Assembly (NCBI RefSeq): GCF_900176375.1 | Contig: NZ_FWYF01000002.1 | Coordinates: 904,161 to 968,160 of the forward strand | DNA: 64,000 nucleotides | Source: Reichenbachiella faecimaris | GTDB taxonomy: Bacteria > Bacteroidota > Bacteroidia > Cytophagales > Cyclobacteriaceae | Direction: 5' to 3' | Shown: positions 27,172 to 36,192 of the stretch, in pieces | How the letters are laid out: each line of letters begins with the position of its first letter | Numbering within the stretch: the stretch's first letter is position 1 | Notes under the pieces: generated by a model | Told to the model about the DNA's origin: nothing | Seen by the model: the letters and a program-made list of their open reading frames with translations, nothing else | The model's database searches: none | Translations under genes and position numbers: made by a program

Positions 27172-28479
27172 TTATATCTTCATCACAAACCATTTGGCTA
27201 AGGTTTTGTAATTCACCTTGGTGCCATGCATGAAGATACCAATGCGATAGATTCTTCCTGCCATCCAAGTTGTACTACAAAATCCAGCAATTAAAAGCAA
27301 AATCGACAAAGCCAATTCCCACATGGGTACATCAAATGGCAATCGCATCATCATGATCACTGGAGAGGTGAAAGGAATTATAGAAAGCCAAAAAGCCATG
27401 GTACCATGTGGTTCTTGAATGACAATCGAAATCATCATCATGGAGAATATGAGTGGCAGTGTAATGGGCAGCATAAATTGTTGAGAATCCGCTTCACTGT
27501 CTACGGCAGAGCCTACTGCTGCGAGCAACGCCCCATAAAGTAAATATCCGCCTAAAAAGTAAATCAAGAAACTTCCAAGAATTATTGGGATGTCAATTTT
27601 GTCCGTAATGCTATAGATATCAAAAGCTTCGTTTTGAGCCTCCATTTGCTCGGCATCTACCCCTGCTTGAAAGGCCATTTGTTCAGTAGCTGTGGGTTGA
27701 TCCAGAATCAGAGATGAGGTTACCGAGGTCAAAGCAGTGGTCATTACAGCCCAAAGTACAAACTGGGTCAGTCCCACGGCAGCAATTCCTATGATCTTGC
27801 CCATCATCAATTCAAAGGGACGAACAGAAGCAATCATTACTTCTATGATTCTGCTTGTCTTTTCCTGAGTTACGCCACGCATGATTTGCATGCCGTAAAT
27901 GAAAATGAACATGTACAACAAGAAGGAAGAGACATATCCAACACCAAAAGCAATTCCTGAATTACTTTCACTTTCATCACCCGAATCAGATAAATTGATT
28001 GTTTGAATATCGACATGCGCTCTGAGGTTGTCAATGAGTTCTTGATCTAGGCCAGAGTTGGCTAGTTTTTCATCTTCTATGATTCCTCGAATTATTTTTT
28101 CTATTCCTCCTTCTACGGCGATGCCCGGGCTTTGCGTAGAATAAAACTTAATCCCCTTTGGGTTGTCCAGATCTAATTTTGGAATGTGTAATAGACCAAA
28201 AATGGCGTCACTATTTAAAAGCGATTCTTTAGTCTCTTCCACATCTGCCTGAATAAACTGATAAGTGATGGTTTCCGTGTTTTCAATATTATTTTCAAAC
28301 CAGCCACTTTCATCTATTACCTGAATTAGCTTTTGATCACCTTCCCGTGTGGCCGACCAAAAGACAATGCCCATCATGCCTGCAAACAAAATGGGACCCA
28401 GGATGGTCATGATGATAAATGATTTCTTTTTTACTCTGGCAATGTATTCGCGTGCAATGATGAGTCCGATTTTATTCAT
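27172..28479 (-). CDS. ABC transporter permease (NatB/ABC-2 type)
   Basis: 435 residues. One N-terminal helix (about 24-44) is followed by a large extracytoplasmic loop (about 45-180) and a cluster of five or six helices (about 185-410). The hydrophobic segment GYVSSFLLYMFIFIYGMQIM leads into TQEKTSRIIEVMIASVRPFE, a coupling motif typical of ABC-2 permeases that work with a NatA-like ATPase. The start overlaps the ATPase gene's end by 8 bases. Likely an exporter of a small molecule or sodium; substrate unknown. Confidence 0.9.
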   Translation of the reverse strand: MNKIGLIIAREYIARVKKKSFIIMTILGPILFAGMMGIVFWSATREGDQKLIQVIDESGWFENNIENTETITYQFIQADVEETKESLLNSDAIFGLLHIPKLDLDNPKGIKFYSTQSPGIAVEGGIEKIIRGIIEDEKLANSGLDQELIDNLRAHVDIQTINLSDSGDESESNSGIAFGVGYVSSFLLYMFIFIYGMQIMRGVTQEKTSRIIEVMIASVRPFELMMGKIIGIAAVGLTQFVLWAVMTTALTSVTSSLILDQPTATEQMAFQAGVDAEQMEAQNEAFDIYSITDKIDIPIILGSFLIYFLGGYLLYGALLAAVGSAVDSEADSQQFMLPITLPLIFSMMMISIVIQEPHGTMAFWLSIIPFTSPVIMMMRLPFDVPMWELALSILLLIAGFCSTTWMAGRIYRIGIFMHGTKVNYKTLAKWFVMKI

Positions 28480-29386
28480 GGCTAGTAGGCTTTACAGTGG
28501 AAATAAAAATGTCGTTGATGGAAGGGATTTTTTCGTTGATAGAAACAATTTTTGTTTTGGAAGTAATAAAATCGACCAGATCATTCACGGAGTGATTGTC
28601 GGCAATTTTCACTTCTGATCGAACGATACCATCTTCCAAAGACTTGGTTTTGAGAACGTCAAACCCATTGTCCGAAATAGGAATATCTCCCTGATATTCA
28701 GCTATGAAAGTATTGTTTCGGTATTGATTTTTGATGTCCTTTTTGGCTCCATGAATTAATATTTTTGAATGATGAATTAGGGTAATTTGATCGCATAATT
28801 CCTCTACAGATTCCATCCTATGTGTAGAAAAGATAATAGTTGCGCCGTTTTCTTTTAGTTCTAAAATTTCATCTTTAATCAGATTGGCATTCACAGGATC
28901 AAAACCAGAAAATGGTTCGTCCAAAATGATTAGCGATGGTTTGTGAACCACTGTGGCTATGAACTGAATTTTTTGCTGCATGCCTTTGGAGAGGTCTTCC
29001 ACATTTTTATTGTGCCATGCCATGATGTCCAGTTTTTCCATCCAGTGCTTGATAGATGCCACTGCATCAGGTCTACTCATACCTTTCAAGCGAGCTAGAA
29101 AGATCAACTGATCAGAGACTTTCATTTTTTTGTACAGTCCACGCTCTTCGGGTAAGTAGCCAATTTTTCTTACATCCTCTGCGAGCATAGGTACCTCTTT
29201 GAAGAGCACTTGTCCGCTGTCTGGCATAATGATTTGAGTAATGATTCGAATCAGTGTGGTTTTACCAGCACCATTAGGGCCAAGTAATCCGAAAACACTA
29301 TTTTCTGGGATGCCGAATGCTATGTTGTCTAGGGCTTGATGGTCTCCATAGGATTTAGAGACCCCGTTGATTTTTACTAAGTTCAA
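28472..29386 (-). CDS. ABC transporter ATP-binding protein (NatA-like)
   Basis: 304 residues. Walker A lies in LLGPNGAGKTTLIRI (about 34-48), the signature in VEDLSKGMQQKIQF (about 128-141), and Walker B in LIILDEPFSGFDPVN (about 152-166). A C-terminal DUF4162-type domain (about 210-300) is typical of ATPases paired with NatB-like permeases. It powers the permease encoded just downstream, with which it overlaps by 8 bases, so the two genes are an operon. Confidence 0.95.
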   Translation of the reverse strand: MNLVKINGVSKSYGDHQALDNIAFGIPENSVFGLLGPNGAGKTTLIRIITQIIMPDSGQVLFKEVPMLAEDVRKIGYLPEERGLYKKMKVSDQLIFLARLKGMSRPDAVASIKHWMEKLDIMAWHNKNVEDLSKGMQQKIQFIATVVHKPSLIILDEPFSGFDPVNANLIKDEILELKENGATIIFSTHRMESVEELCDQITLIHHSKILIHGAKKDIKNQYRNNTFIAEYQGDIPISDNGFDVLKTKSLEDGIVRSEVKIADNHSVNDLVDFITSKTKIVSINEKIPSINDIFISTVKPTSHE

Positions 29387-29451
29387 TACGATTGATTTTG
29401 ATTTGCTACATAGGTAGCTAAAGGTATTGAAATATTACAGAGGGAAGAAAA

Positions 29452-30342
29452 TTACTTCACGTATTCAAATATGATATTACCTAGGGCAACGTCTACATTG
29501 AATTCCATCAGGTTTTTAGCGCTAGCTGAATAGCTTCTGTTGACATATACATTTTCAGAAACTTCTTCGAAAGATTGGCTGAGAGAGAGATTGCAAAGAG
29601 GGGAACTTTTGAAATAGATGATAGCAGGGTAATCATTTTCGGGGACTATAATCTTGAGCTTACCGGCCCCTACACTCACGTTGACTTTGCAGTATTCTGT
29701 AACACCTTCGCTAAAATCTAGCACAGCTGTACCAAATCCAACGTCGGCAATTACCACTTTGGCTTTTGATTTATTTACATTTTTGGTCATGAGATTCCCC
29801 ACATCTACATTGACAGAAAACGTATCCATGACGCACTTATTCATGGAGTTGTCGTCATACATGATTTTGACATTGGCACTTCCAGACTCGATCTTAAATT
29901 TTGAAACAGGTAGATCAGATAAGTTGACATAAGCATCACCCACTCCATATTTTAAATCCAGGTCATAGACTTTTTGATCCGCTAAGAAAATCTTCCAGAA
30001 ATTCTTTTCGGACTTTTCATTACCAAACATGCTATAGGAAATGGCCTGACTGAGTCCTTTTTGATTGTAATCTTCTAGGAAAAGATTGACTTGGTTTCTG
30101 TTGTTTTTGATTTCGGTATGGAAGGTAGGGTTGACTTCTGAAAAGGAGGGATTGCCATAGATGGTGACAGGGTCGTTATTGTCGGCTGGGTTAATAAAAC
30201 AGGTGCCCGAGGTGGCTTTTAATGAAAAAGCGACCGTGTCAAAAGAGGCTTCATCCTTTACCGTATAAAATTTTTTTAACTGGCAATGCCCCTTCAACCC
30301 ACAAACCAATGTTGCTAGTACAACAATATAAACCCTTAGCAT
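29452..30342 (-). CDS. Secreted beta-rich protein of unknown function
   Basis: 296 residues. Signal peptide about 1-20 (MLRVYIVVLATLVCGLKGHC); the cysteine at its end could be a lipidation site but the box is not ideal. The rest is a series of short strands with regular hydrophobic/Gly/Asp spacing: LKYGVGDAYVNLSDLPVSKF, VNVDVGNLMTK, VSVGAGKLKIIVP. Such G-x-G-x-V-x-L-S steps resemble the toastrack or adhesin-like folds of DUF4097/LiaF-type proteins; this is a loose comparison. Downstream, 65 bases separate it from the ABC ATPase start, so cotranscription is possible. No catalytic motif seen. Confidence 0.7.
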   Translation of the reverse strand: MLRVYIVVLATLVCGLKGHCQLKKFYTVKDEASFDTVAFSLKATSGTCFINPADNNDPVTIYGNPSFSEVNPTFHTEIKNNRNQVNLFLEDYNQKGLSQAISYSMFGNEKSEKNFWKIFLADQKVYDLDLKYGVGDAYVNLSDLPVSKFKIESGSANVKIMYDDNSMNKCVMDTFSVNVDVGNLMTKNVNKSKAKVVIADVGFGTAVLDFSEGVTEYCKVNVSVGAGKLKIIVPENDYPAIIYFKSSPLCNLSLSQSFEEVSENVYVNRSYSASAKNLMEFNVDVALGNIIFEYVK

Positions 30343-30382
30343 GTCCCTACGTACGGAATTTTTCTCATTCTGGTTCGATTCG

Positions 30383-30412
30383 TTCGACGATTGCCATTAT
30401 TCAAACGTCGAA
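30383..30412. promoter_or_regulatory. Dyad upstream of the secreted beta-rich gene
   Basis: TTCGACG, 16-base spacer, CGTCGAA: a perfect 7-bp inverted repeat 40 bases upstream of the start at 30342, with an extra GTTCGA copy alongside at 30373-30378. The arm spacing places both halves on one DNA face, as expected for a dimeric regulator. Regulator unknown. Confidence 0.35.
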
Positions 30413-30458
30413 AATAGATGGTTTAAGTGGAAATCAAAAATTTAAACCGTTATGTACC

Positions 30459-30502
30459 AAAAAAGACCTCTTACTATTCGATGATTGTAAGAGGTCTTTT
30501 TT
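30459..30502 (-). terminator. Terminator of grpE-dnaJ
   Basis: A perfect 16-bp stem (AAAAAAGACCTCTTAC / GTAAGAGGTCTTTTTT) with a 12-base loop, 24 bases after the dnaJ stop, with T-runs on either strand. Confidence 0.88.
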
Positions 30503-30525
30503 GCTTGTTATGACTTTTAAAGATC

Positions 30526-31656
30526 CTAAAAGAATTCTTTAATCTTTTCGAAGAATCCTTTTTCGCCTTTACCAGGGTTTGGTGCGAAGTTGTCAGATTC
30601 TCTCATGCTTTCGAGTTTTTCCTTTTCGTCTTTCGACAAAGTCTTTGGCGTCCAGATGTTCACATGGATCAGCTGATCTCCTTTGCCATAGCCATTGATG
30701 TCTTTGATGCCTTTGCCTCTTAATCGCAAGATTTTACCACTTTGGGTACCTTGATCGATCTTGATCTTTACTTTGCCATCTATAGTTGGCACCTCTACGG
30801 ATGTGCCTAAGACTGCATCTACAAAATTGAGATACAAGTCAAAAACAATGTTGTTGCCCTCGCGCTTCAACTCATCTCCTTCCTGTTCTTCAATTACGAT
30901 CAACAAATCTCCTGGCATTCCTCCACCTGGGGCTTCGTTTCCTTTGCCAGACATAGACAACTGCATACCATCCACTACTCCTGCAGGTATTTTTACAGGG
31001 ATCACTTCGTCTTTGTATGTCAATCCAGAATTATCAACACCATGTGGTTTTTTATCAATGCTCTGGCCAGCTCCGTTACAGGTAGGGCAAGTAGAAGCCG
31101 AAACCATTTGGCCCAGCATGGTGTTGACCACTTTTTTTACTTGACCGCTGCCATTACAAGACTGACAAGTTCTGAAGGTTACTCCTTCAGCTACAACCAG
31201 ACGATTAACTTTTATTTTCTTTTCTACACCATGAGCAATATCCTCGAGTGTCAACTTGAGTTTGATGCGAAGATTCGTGCCTTTTCTGGCTCTTCCACGG
31301 CCGCCTCCACCGCCTCCGAAAAAGCTATCGAATGGACTTCCTCCTCCACCTCCGAAGATGTCTCCAAACTGCGAGAAGATGTCGTCCATAGACATGCCTC
31401 CGCCGCCAAATCCGCCACCGCCAGCTGCTCCGCCCATGCCCGCATGACCAAATTGATCATAGCGCTGCTTTTTCTGGGCATCACTCAAAACCTCATAGGC
31501 TTCAGCAGCCTCCTTGAAGTTTTCTTCAGCTTGCTTATCATCAGGGTTTTTATCCGGATGGTACTTGATTGCTAGCTTTCTGTATGCTTTTTTGATCTCA
31601 TCTGCTGCAGCAGATTTCGAGACACCTAGTACTTCGTAATAATCTCTTTTTGCCAT
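30526..31656 (-). CDS. dnaJ: Chaperone DnaJ with a reduced zinc domain
   Basis: 376 residues. The J domain (1-70) has the HPD tripeptide in [11 protein letters not shown] Gly/Phe-rich stretch follows (about 75-120). The zinc domain is unusual: only two CxxCxGxG motifs are present, CQSCNGSG and CPTCNGAG. By spacing these are motifs 2 and 3. Motif 1 is replaced by a stretch reading [12 protein letters not shown] and motif 4 by PHGVDNSG. Thus zinc centre 2 remains and centre 1 is lost. The C-terminal substrate-binding domains look complete. It is 2 bases downstream of grpE. DnaJ delivers unfolded proteins to DnaK; dnaK itself is not in the window. Confidence 0.95.
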   Translation of the reverse strand: MAKRDYYEVLGVSKSAAADEIKKAYRKLAIKYHPDKNPDDKQAEENFKEAAEAYEVLSDAQKKQRYDQFGHAGMGGAAGGGGFGGGGMSMDDIFSQFGDIFGGGGGSPFDSFFGGGGGGRGRARKGTNLRIKLKLTLEDIAHGVEKKIKVNRLVVAEGVTFRTCQSCNGSGQVKKVVNTMLGQMVSASTCPTCNGAGQSIDKKPHGVDNSGLTYKDEVIPVKIPAGVVDGMQLSMSGKGNEAPGGGMPGDLLIVIEEQEGDELKREGNNIVFDLYLNFVDAVLGTSVEVPTIDGKVKIKIDQGTQSGKILRLRGKGIKDINGYGKGDQLIHVNIWTPKTLSKDEKEKLESMRESDNFAPNPGKGEKGFFEKIKEFF

Positions 31657-31658
31657 AA

Positions 31659-32237
31659 TTATGCTCCGGTTACTACTTTCGCAAATCTGATCACCTTGTC
31701 ATTGAGTTGGTATCCCTTCTCAATTACATCTACCACTTTTCCTTTCAGCCCTTCTTCAGGTGCAGGAATTTGTGTGATGGCTTCGTGATACTCCACATCA
31801 AATTCGGAACCTTTATCGGCCTCGATTTTTTTCACTCCTTTTTGCTCAAGGATGCCTTTAAATTTATTGTAAATCAAATCAACTCCTTCTTTCACAGATT
31901 TAACATCTGCATCTTCAGTCATTGATTGGTCTGCTCTCTCGAAATCGTCTAAAACAGGCAGCAATGCTTTGATCAAACCTTCGCTTGCAGAGTTGATTAA
32001 CTCCAGCTTTTCTTTTGAGGTTCTTCTTCTGAAGTTTTCAAATTCAGAATACAGTCTGAGGTATTTGTCTTTGGACTCTGCTACCTCTGCTTGAAGTTTT
32101 TCTTCAGCACTTAATTCCTCCTGTGGTTCTTCTTTTTGCTCCTCTTTTTCTTCGACAGTTTCTTCGTTCTTCACCTGTGGCTCCTCCACTACTGTCTCTT
32201 CCGACTTCTTGTCAGCTTTTTTATTATTTTTTGCCAT
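31659..32237 (-). CDS. grpE: Nucleotide exchange factor GrpE
   Basis: 192 residues. A Lys/Glu-rich disordered N-terminus (about 1-55) is followed by the long dimerising helix (about 58-110, with [20 protein letters not shown]). The beta domain is close to the C-terminus ([29 protein letters not shown]). It exchanges ADP for ATP on DnaK. dnaJ starts 2 bases later. A double dyad at 32279-32306 lies in its upstream region and may carry heat-shock control. Confidence 0.96.
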   Translation of the reverse strand: MAKNNKKADKKSEETVVEEPQVKNEETVEEKEEQKEEPQEELSAEEKLQAEVAESKDKYLRLYSEFENFRRRTSKEKLELINSASEGLIKALLPVLDDFERADQSMTEDADVKSVKEGVDLIYNKFKGILEQKGVKKIEADKGSEFDVEYHEAITQIPAPEEGLKGKVVDVIEKGYQLNDKVIRFAKVVTGA

Positions 32238-32278
32238 TAGTATTCACAATTAAATGCTTCATTGGTTTGACAATTACT

Positions 32279-32306
32279 TTGCCAATGGGCAATCTGTGAC
32301 AGATTG
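32279..32306. promoter_or_regulatory. Overlapping dyads upstream of grpE (heat-shock operator candidate)
   Basis: CAATCTG-TGA-CAGATTG (32290-32306) is a perfect 7-bp palindrome. Overlapping it is TTGCC-AATG-GGCAA (32279-32292). The element is about 45-70 bases upstream of the grpE start. It is not a CIRCE element (TTAGCACTC-N9-GAGTGCTAA). A dedicated heat-shock regulator site is plausible. Confidence 0.4.
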
Positions 32307-32342
32307 TCCTAAATTTTTTTATTACAATAAAATCGTGTCAGG

Positions 32343-33335
32343 TTAGGTGTTGATACTTTGCCAAATCATATCTTTCAGTGGATCCAGGTTTTTTTGAGCC
32401 ACACTAGATATGAAAATGGAAGGTAGCTCCGTAGGTACTTCTTTTTTCATTTCCTCCATCAGTTCGTCATCCAGCATATCCGACTTGGTGACGGCCAACA
32501 TTCTTTGTTTGTCCAAAAGTTCTGGATTGTATTTGGTTAATTCCTTTAGCAGGATTTCATATTCCTTCCTGATGTCATCTGCATCTGCTGGCACCATAAA
32601 CAATAGAATAGAGTTCCTCTCGATGTGCCTTAAAAATCGAATACCCAATCCCTTTCCCTCTGCTGCTCCTTCAATGATCCCTGGGATATCAGCCATCACA
32701 AAAGACTTATGGTCTCGATAAGCTACTACTCCAAGGTTAGGGACAAGTGTAGTAAATGGATAATTGGCTATTTCCGGCTTGGCTTCTGACAGGACTGAAA
32801 GGAGCGTTGACTTTCCTGCATTAGGGAAGCCTACCAAACCTACATCAGCTAAAACTTTCAGTTCTAGAATGATCCACTCTTCTATGCCGTCTTCTCCGGG
32901 CTGTGCGTAATGAGGAGTTTGGTTTGTTGCATTCTTGAAATTGTCATTGCCAAGGCCGCCACGTCCGCCTGGAGTCAGGATAATTTCCTGACCCTCTTCA
33001 AGAATTTCTACTCTTTTTTCTCCAGTTTCAGCGTCTTTGGCAATAGTTCCTAGTGGCACTTCGAGAATAATATCCTTGCCTTCTGACCCGCTTCTATTAC
33101 CTCCTTCACCTGGTTTGCCATCTTCGGCAATGGCGTGTTTTTTATAGCGCAAATGAAGCAATGTCCAAAGTTGACGATTACCACGTAGTATTATATGCCC
33201 CCCACGGCCACCATTTCCACCATCAGGGCCACCTTTAGGCACGTGTTTTTCTCTACGAAAGTGTACCGAACCTGGCCCACCATTTCCCGAACGGGAGCAA
33301 AACCTTACGTGATCAATGAAGTTTGAAGATGCCAC
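32343..33335 (-). CDS. obg: GTPase Obg/CgtA
   Basis: 330 residues. The glycine-rich OBG fold spans about 1-158 ([34 protein letters not shown]). The G domain starts with [18 protein letters not shown] (G1), followed by FTTLVPNLG (G2), DIPGIIEGA (G3) and TKSD (G4). Obg is a ribosome-associated GTPase linking 50S assembly with stringent control and replication. The gene has its own promoter (33416-33423). The optional C-terminal OCT domain is missing, giving the short form. Confidence 0.96.
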   Translation of the reverse strand: MASSNFIDHVRFCSRSGNGGPGSVHFRREKHVPKGGPDGGNGGRGGHIILRGNRQLWTLLHLRYKKHAIAEDGKPGEGGNRSGSEGKDIILEVPLGTIAKDAETGEKRVEILEEGQEIILTPGGRGGLGNDNFKNATNQTPHYAQPGEDGIEEWIILELKVLADVGLVGFPNAGKSTLLSVLSEAKPEIANYPFTTLVPNLGVVAYRDHKSFVMADIPGIIEGAAEGKGLGIRFLRHIERNSILLFMVPADADDIRKEYEILLKELTKYNPELLDKQRMLAVTKSDMLDDELMEEMKKEVPTELPSIFISSVAQKNLDPLKDMIWQSINT

Positions 33336-33415
33336 TTGTTTGTTTTTTATTTTGTTATATCGACAGAGGAGGTATCTTCCTTATCTTGTTAAGATTTCTC
33401 CTTTCGTCGAAGTGA

Positions 33416-33423
33416 CAAAAGTA
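33416..33423 (-). promoter_or_regulatory. Candidate promoter -7 element for obg
   Basis: The minus strand reads TACTTTTG, a perfect TAnnTTTG match. The leader would be about 75 bases and purine-rich. Confidence 0.45.
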
Positions 33424-33478
33424 CATTGTTTCTTTATTAGGGTTATAAAAACCCCTCTTTACCATTGTTCAAACAAAA

Positions 33479-33520
33479 AAATGACAAAACCCAGATCGCG
33501 TCTTTCGGATTTTGTCATTT
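33479..33520 (-). terminator. Terminator of adk
   Basis: An 11-bp perfect stem (AAATGACAAAA / TTTTGTCATTT) around a 20-base loop. On the minus strand it is followed by a run of Ts, 22 bases after the adk stop and before the obg promoter. Confidence 0.7.
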
Positions 33521-33541
33521 GAGATTTGTGAATTGGTTTTT

Positions 33542-34114
33542 TTACAGCCCGTCCATCACTCGGCGAATGGCCAAGTAGATTTCCTCGATAGCTCCTACAC
33601 CATGAATTTTGTTGTATTTGCCTTGATTCTCGTAAAACTCAGCTACAGGTAGCGTTTCGTTTTTATAAACCTGAATGCGGTTGTCGATTTTAGATTCATC
33701 TTGGTCATCAGACCTACCTGAAGTTTTACCTCTTTCGAGTAACCTTGTTTTTAGTTCTTCATCGGGTACATCAAGGGCAATCATTCCACTGATGGAGGTG
33801 TCAAAATCATTGAGCATATCTTCAAGCGCAACTGCTTGTGCTACAGTTCTTGGAAAACCGTCAAAAATGAATCCTTGAGGATCTATAGTAGTAGCAATCT
33901 TGTCCTTTACCATTCCGATAACTACTTCATCTGGCACAAGATTTCCTTCATCCATGTATTTCTGAGCTAGCTTGCCTAGTTCAGTTCCTTCGCCCAAATG
34001 CTTTCTAAATAAATCACCAGTTGATAGGTGTACCAAATTATATTGATCTATTATTTTTTCACTCTGAGTGCCTTTACCAGCACCTGGAGGGCCGAATAAT
34101 ACGATGTTTAGCAT
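33542..34114 (-). CDS. adk: Adenylate kinase
   Basis: 190 residues: the short type without the zinc/LID insertion. P-loop GPPGAGKGTQSEKII at 7-21; AMP-binding STGDLFRKHL; FDGFPRTVAQA near 84; LID arginines in LLERGKTSGRSDD. It interconverts ATP, AMP and ADP. The gene has a promoter (34161-34168) and terminator of its own. Confidence 0.96.
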   Translation of the reverse strand: MLNIVLFGPPGAGKGTQSEKIIDQYNLVHLSTGDLFRKHLGEGTELGKLAQKYMDEGNLVPDEVVIGMVKDKIATTIDPQGFIFDGFPRTVAQAVALEDMLNDFDTSISGMIALDVPDEELKTRLLERGKTSGRSDDQDESKIDNRIQVYKNETLPVAEFYENQGKYNKIHGVGAIEEIYLAIRRVMDGL

Positions 34115-34160
34115 GATTTATATATTAGTGAGTATTACTTAGTATTCTACAAAAAAGGGG

Positions 34161-34168
34161 CAAATATA
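34161..34168 (-). promoter_or_regulatory. Candidate promoter -7 element for adk
   Basis: The minus strand reads TATATTTG, a perfect TAnnTTTG match, 47 bases upstream of the adk ATG. Confidence 0.5.
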
Positions 34169-34188
34169 ATAAATTAATTGGGGTGAAA

Positions 34189-34719
34189 TCAGGGCTTTAA
34201 TTGATACAATCCAGTAAGATTTCGACCCTTGCCTTGATAGTCCATCCCGTAGCCAACCACAAATACGTTGGGAATCTCTTTCCCAACGTATTGAAGCTCT
34301 ATATTTTGCTTGTAGGCCTCTGGTTTAAAAAAGAGAGTTGCGGTACTAATGGAAGCCGTTTTTTTATTCTTCAAAAGTTCCAGAATATGACCTAAAGTGG
34401 TGCCACTGTCCACTATGTCTTCTACGATTAAAATGTGTTTGTCTGTTAAATCTTCATTGATGCCTATCAAATCTTTTACCTCGCCTTTGGAGGACGTTCC
34501 TTCGTAAGAAGCAAACTTGAGAAAGCTGATTTCAGGGTCTATGGTCATATACTTGACCAAGTCAGCCACAAACATGAAGGAGCCATTCAGGATGCCAAGG
34601 ATCAGCAAATTTTTATCCGCAAAGTCTTTATCTAGTTGCTGTGCCAATTGTCTAACGCAAGACTGAATTTGATCTGCAGTCAGATACTCTTCGAAATGTT
34701 TGTCTGCAACTTTGATCAT
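34189..34719 (-). CDS. hpt: Hypoxanthine phosphoribosyltransferase
   Basis: 176 residues, standard size. The PRPP-binding loop is in ILIVEDIVDSGTTLGHILEL (about 94-113), with the two acidic residues E-D then D-S-G-T-T. The N-terminal LGILNGSFMFVADLV and the C-terminal FVVGYGMDYQGKGRNL are typical. It converts hypoxanthine and guanine to IMP and GMP in purine salvage. Its ATG overlaps the M42 peptidase stop by 4 bases, so it is the second gene of that operon. The functional link between the two is unclear. Confidence 0.95.
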   Translation of the reverse strand: MIKVADKHFEEYLTADQIQSCVRQLAQQLDKDFADKNLLILGILNGSFMFVADLVKYMTIDPEISFLKFASYEGTSSKGEVKDLIGINEDLTDKHILIVEDIVDSGTTLGHILELLKNKKTASISTATLFFKPEAYKQNIELQYVGKEIPNVFVVGYGMDYQGKGRNLTGLYQLKP

Positions 34720-35639
34720 AAGTGTTTCATTAGATATGTGTAAAGGCTGATCATGGCATTTATATCATCCTTGTAGACGATTTCATCTGGTGAGTGGACG
34801 TGATCTTCTGGTGCACCAACAAAACACCAGTCTATAGGATAGGGGGAGAGTTGAATTTCACGACCATCGCTACCACCACTTCTCTCAACTTCTATTTGAT
34901 AATTCACTCCTGAGTTTTCTGCTAGCGCGACTATTTTATCAACATACTCTCTTCTGGGAATACTCATGTCTCTTAATGAAATGGCTACACCATTGCCATG
35001 AGTTACTCCTTCAGTTACCCAAGTAATGTCAGAAACAAGTGCTTGCTTGATTTGATGATTTTCATACATCCATTTACAAAGGAAGGGAACCGTACCGCCT
35101 CCATGTTCTTCCAAACAAGAGAAAATGATGAGTCCATCTTCGAGTGTTTCGGCAACTTTTAGTGCATTCAACACGCCCAAGCGATTATCCATGTAGCAGG
35201 ATTGTACGTAGTCATCAGTTTCCCTAAAATCCGATTTAAAAACCAAATCTGTTCCTGATTCTATCCCCCGGCCAAAATCATAGAACAAGTGCCCATCTTC
35301 ATCTTTGAGCTTACAATCTATAAGTCCCATGGAATCCTGACCTACCAGCTGATAACCAGATTCAGTTTCTGGCCCACCAATCGGAATCAATTGATTTTCG
35401 TAACGGACAGTAAATCCAATAGAATCTATATGCGCAAAAATGGCTGTTCTGGGGTTACCAAATTTTAGGATCAAACAATCCTGAAATTCATCTCCATAAA
35501 TGAGCGCTGGCTGTACTTTCCAATTAGCCTTGTTCTTATTGACATAATCAATTAGAAATTCGGTCATAGCGGACTCATTACCAGAAGGGGCAAAAATGCC
35601 GCAAAGGGTTTTTAATAATTCTATATCTGCAGGCTGCAT
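34716..35639 (-). CDS. M42 family metallopeptidase
   Basis: 307 residues from the ATG at 35639 (MQPADIELLKTLCGIFAPSG). An upstream ATG at 35672 would add 11 residues before the conserved start. Likely metal ligands and catalytic residues in order: His in IFAHIDSIGF, Asp in CYMDNRLGVLNAL, the EE pair in FSCLEEHGGGTVPF, Asp in VSDITWV, and His in EDHVHSPDE. These fit the dinuclear-zinc aminopeptidase/endoglucanase-like M42 family; it probably trims peptides in the cytosol. It precedes hpt with a 4-base overlap. Confidence 0.88.
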   Translation of the reverse strand: MQPADIELLKTLCGIFAPSGNESAMTEFLIDYVNKNKANWKVQPALIYGDEFQDCLILKFGNPRTAIFAHIDSIGFTVRYENQLIPIGGPETESGYQLVGQDSMGLIDCKLKDEDGHLFYDFGRGIESGTDLVFKSDFRETDDYVQSCYMDNRLGVLNALKVAETLEDGLIIFSCLEEHGGGTVPFLCKWMYENHQIKQALVSDITWVTEGVTHGNGVAISLRDMSIPRREYVDKIVALAENSGVNYQIEVERSGGSDGREIQLSPYPIDWCFVGAPEDHVHSPDEIVYKDDINAMISLYTYLMKHL

Positions 35640-35730
35640 GTATTCTTTTGAAAATCGAAGCACAAAAATCATTGTTTTTCGTCTAAATCAAATAGGCGCG
35701 CGTAATTTTACCGCTGAATCCAATAATTCT

Positions 35731-36186
35731 ATGCTCGAAGAAATCCTGAAGTACTTATTAATTTATGGCTCTAGTGGCGTGAAGTTTGTTTTTGGGCCTG
35801 TCTTTGGCGCTTCCTTTGGCTATAGTGTTTTCTTCACGGGTACGTTGACCATTCTGGGGATGATGACGACAGTTTACGTTTTCACCTATTTTGGTGCACA
35901 CATTAGACATTTTTCTCAGCGTGTGTTCCGATCTAGGGACAAAAAGGTATTTACAAAAAAAAACAGAAAGTACGTCCAGCTTTGGCTCAAGTATGGTGTG
36001 GCAGGCATGTCTTTCCTCACTCCTGTATTGCTGTCTCCTTTGGGAGGAGCTATTTTGGTCAATGCTTTTGGTGGGCGTAAAAATGACATTATCAAATACA
36101 TGTGGATGAGCAGTATCTTTTGGGGATATCCCATGACCTGGGCTGTGAAGTTTGCCGGGCACATGCTTCCTTTTCTTGATCTTTGA
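35731..36186 (+). CDS. Small three- or four-helix membrane protein, unknown
   Basis: 151 residues from the ATG at 35731 (MLEEILKYLLIYGSSGVKFV). A frame open from 35596 would add 45 poor residues read antisense to the peptidase gene. Hydrophobic segments lie about 15-35, 38-62, 95-120 and 130-148, with a basic cytoplasmic loop (RSRDKKVFTKKNRK). The second half, AGMSFLTPVLLSPLGGAILV, loosely resembles small DedA/SNARE-associated-like membrane proteins. Divergent from the M42 gene by 91 bases. Function unknown. Confidence 0.75.
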   Translation: MLEEILKYLLIYGSSGVKFVFGPVFGASFGYSVFFTGTLTILGMMTTVYVFTYFGAHIRHFSQRVFRSRDKKVFTKKNRKYVQLWLKYGVAGMSFLTPVLLSPLGGAILVNAFGGRKNDIIKYMWMSSIFWGYPMTWAVKFAGHMLPFLDL

Positions 36187-36192
36187 TGCGGA

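Noticed and set aside
31256-31447. Pro-rich 63-codon plus-strand frame
   Set aside because: The proline runs are the antisense of DnaJ's glycine stretch.
31042-31575. 177-codon frame antisense to dnaJ
   Set aside because: It is Ser/Ala-rich, the mirror of the DnaJ Gly-rich and zinc region; dnaJ on the other strand is unambiguous.
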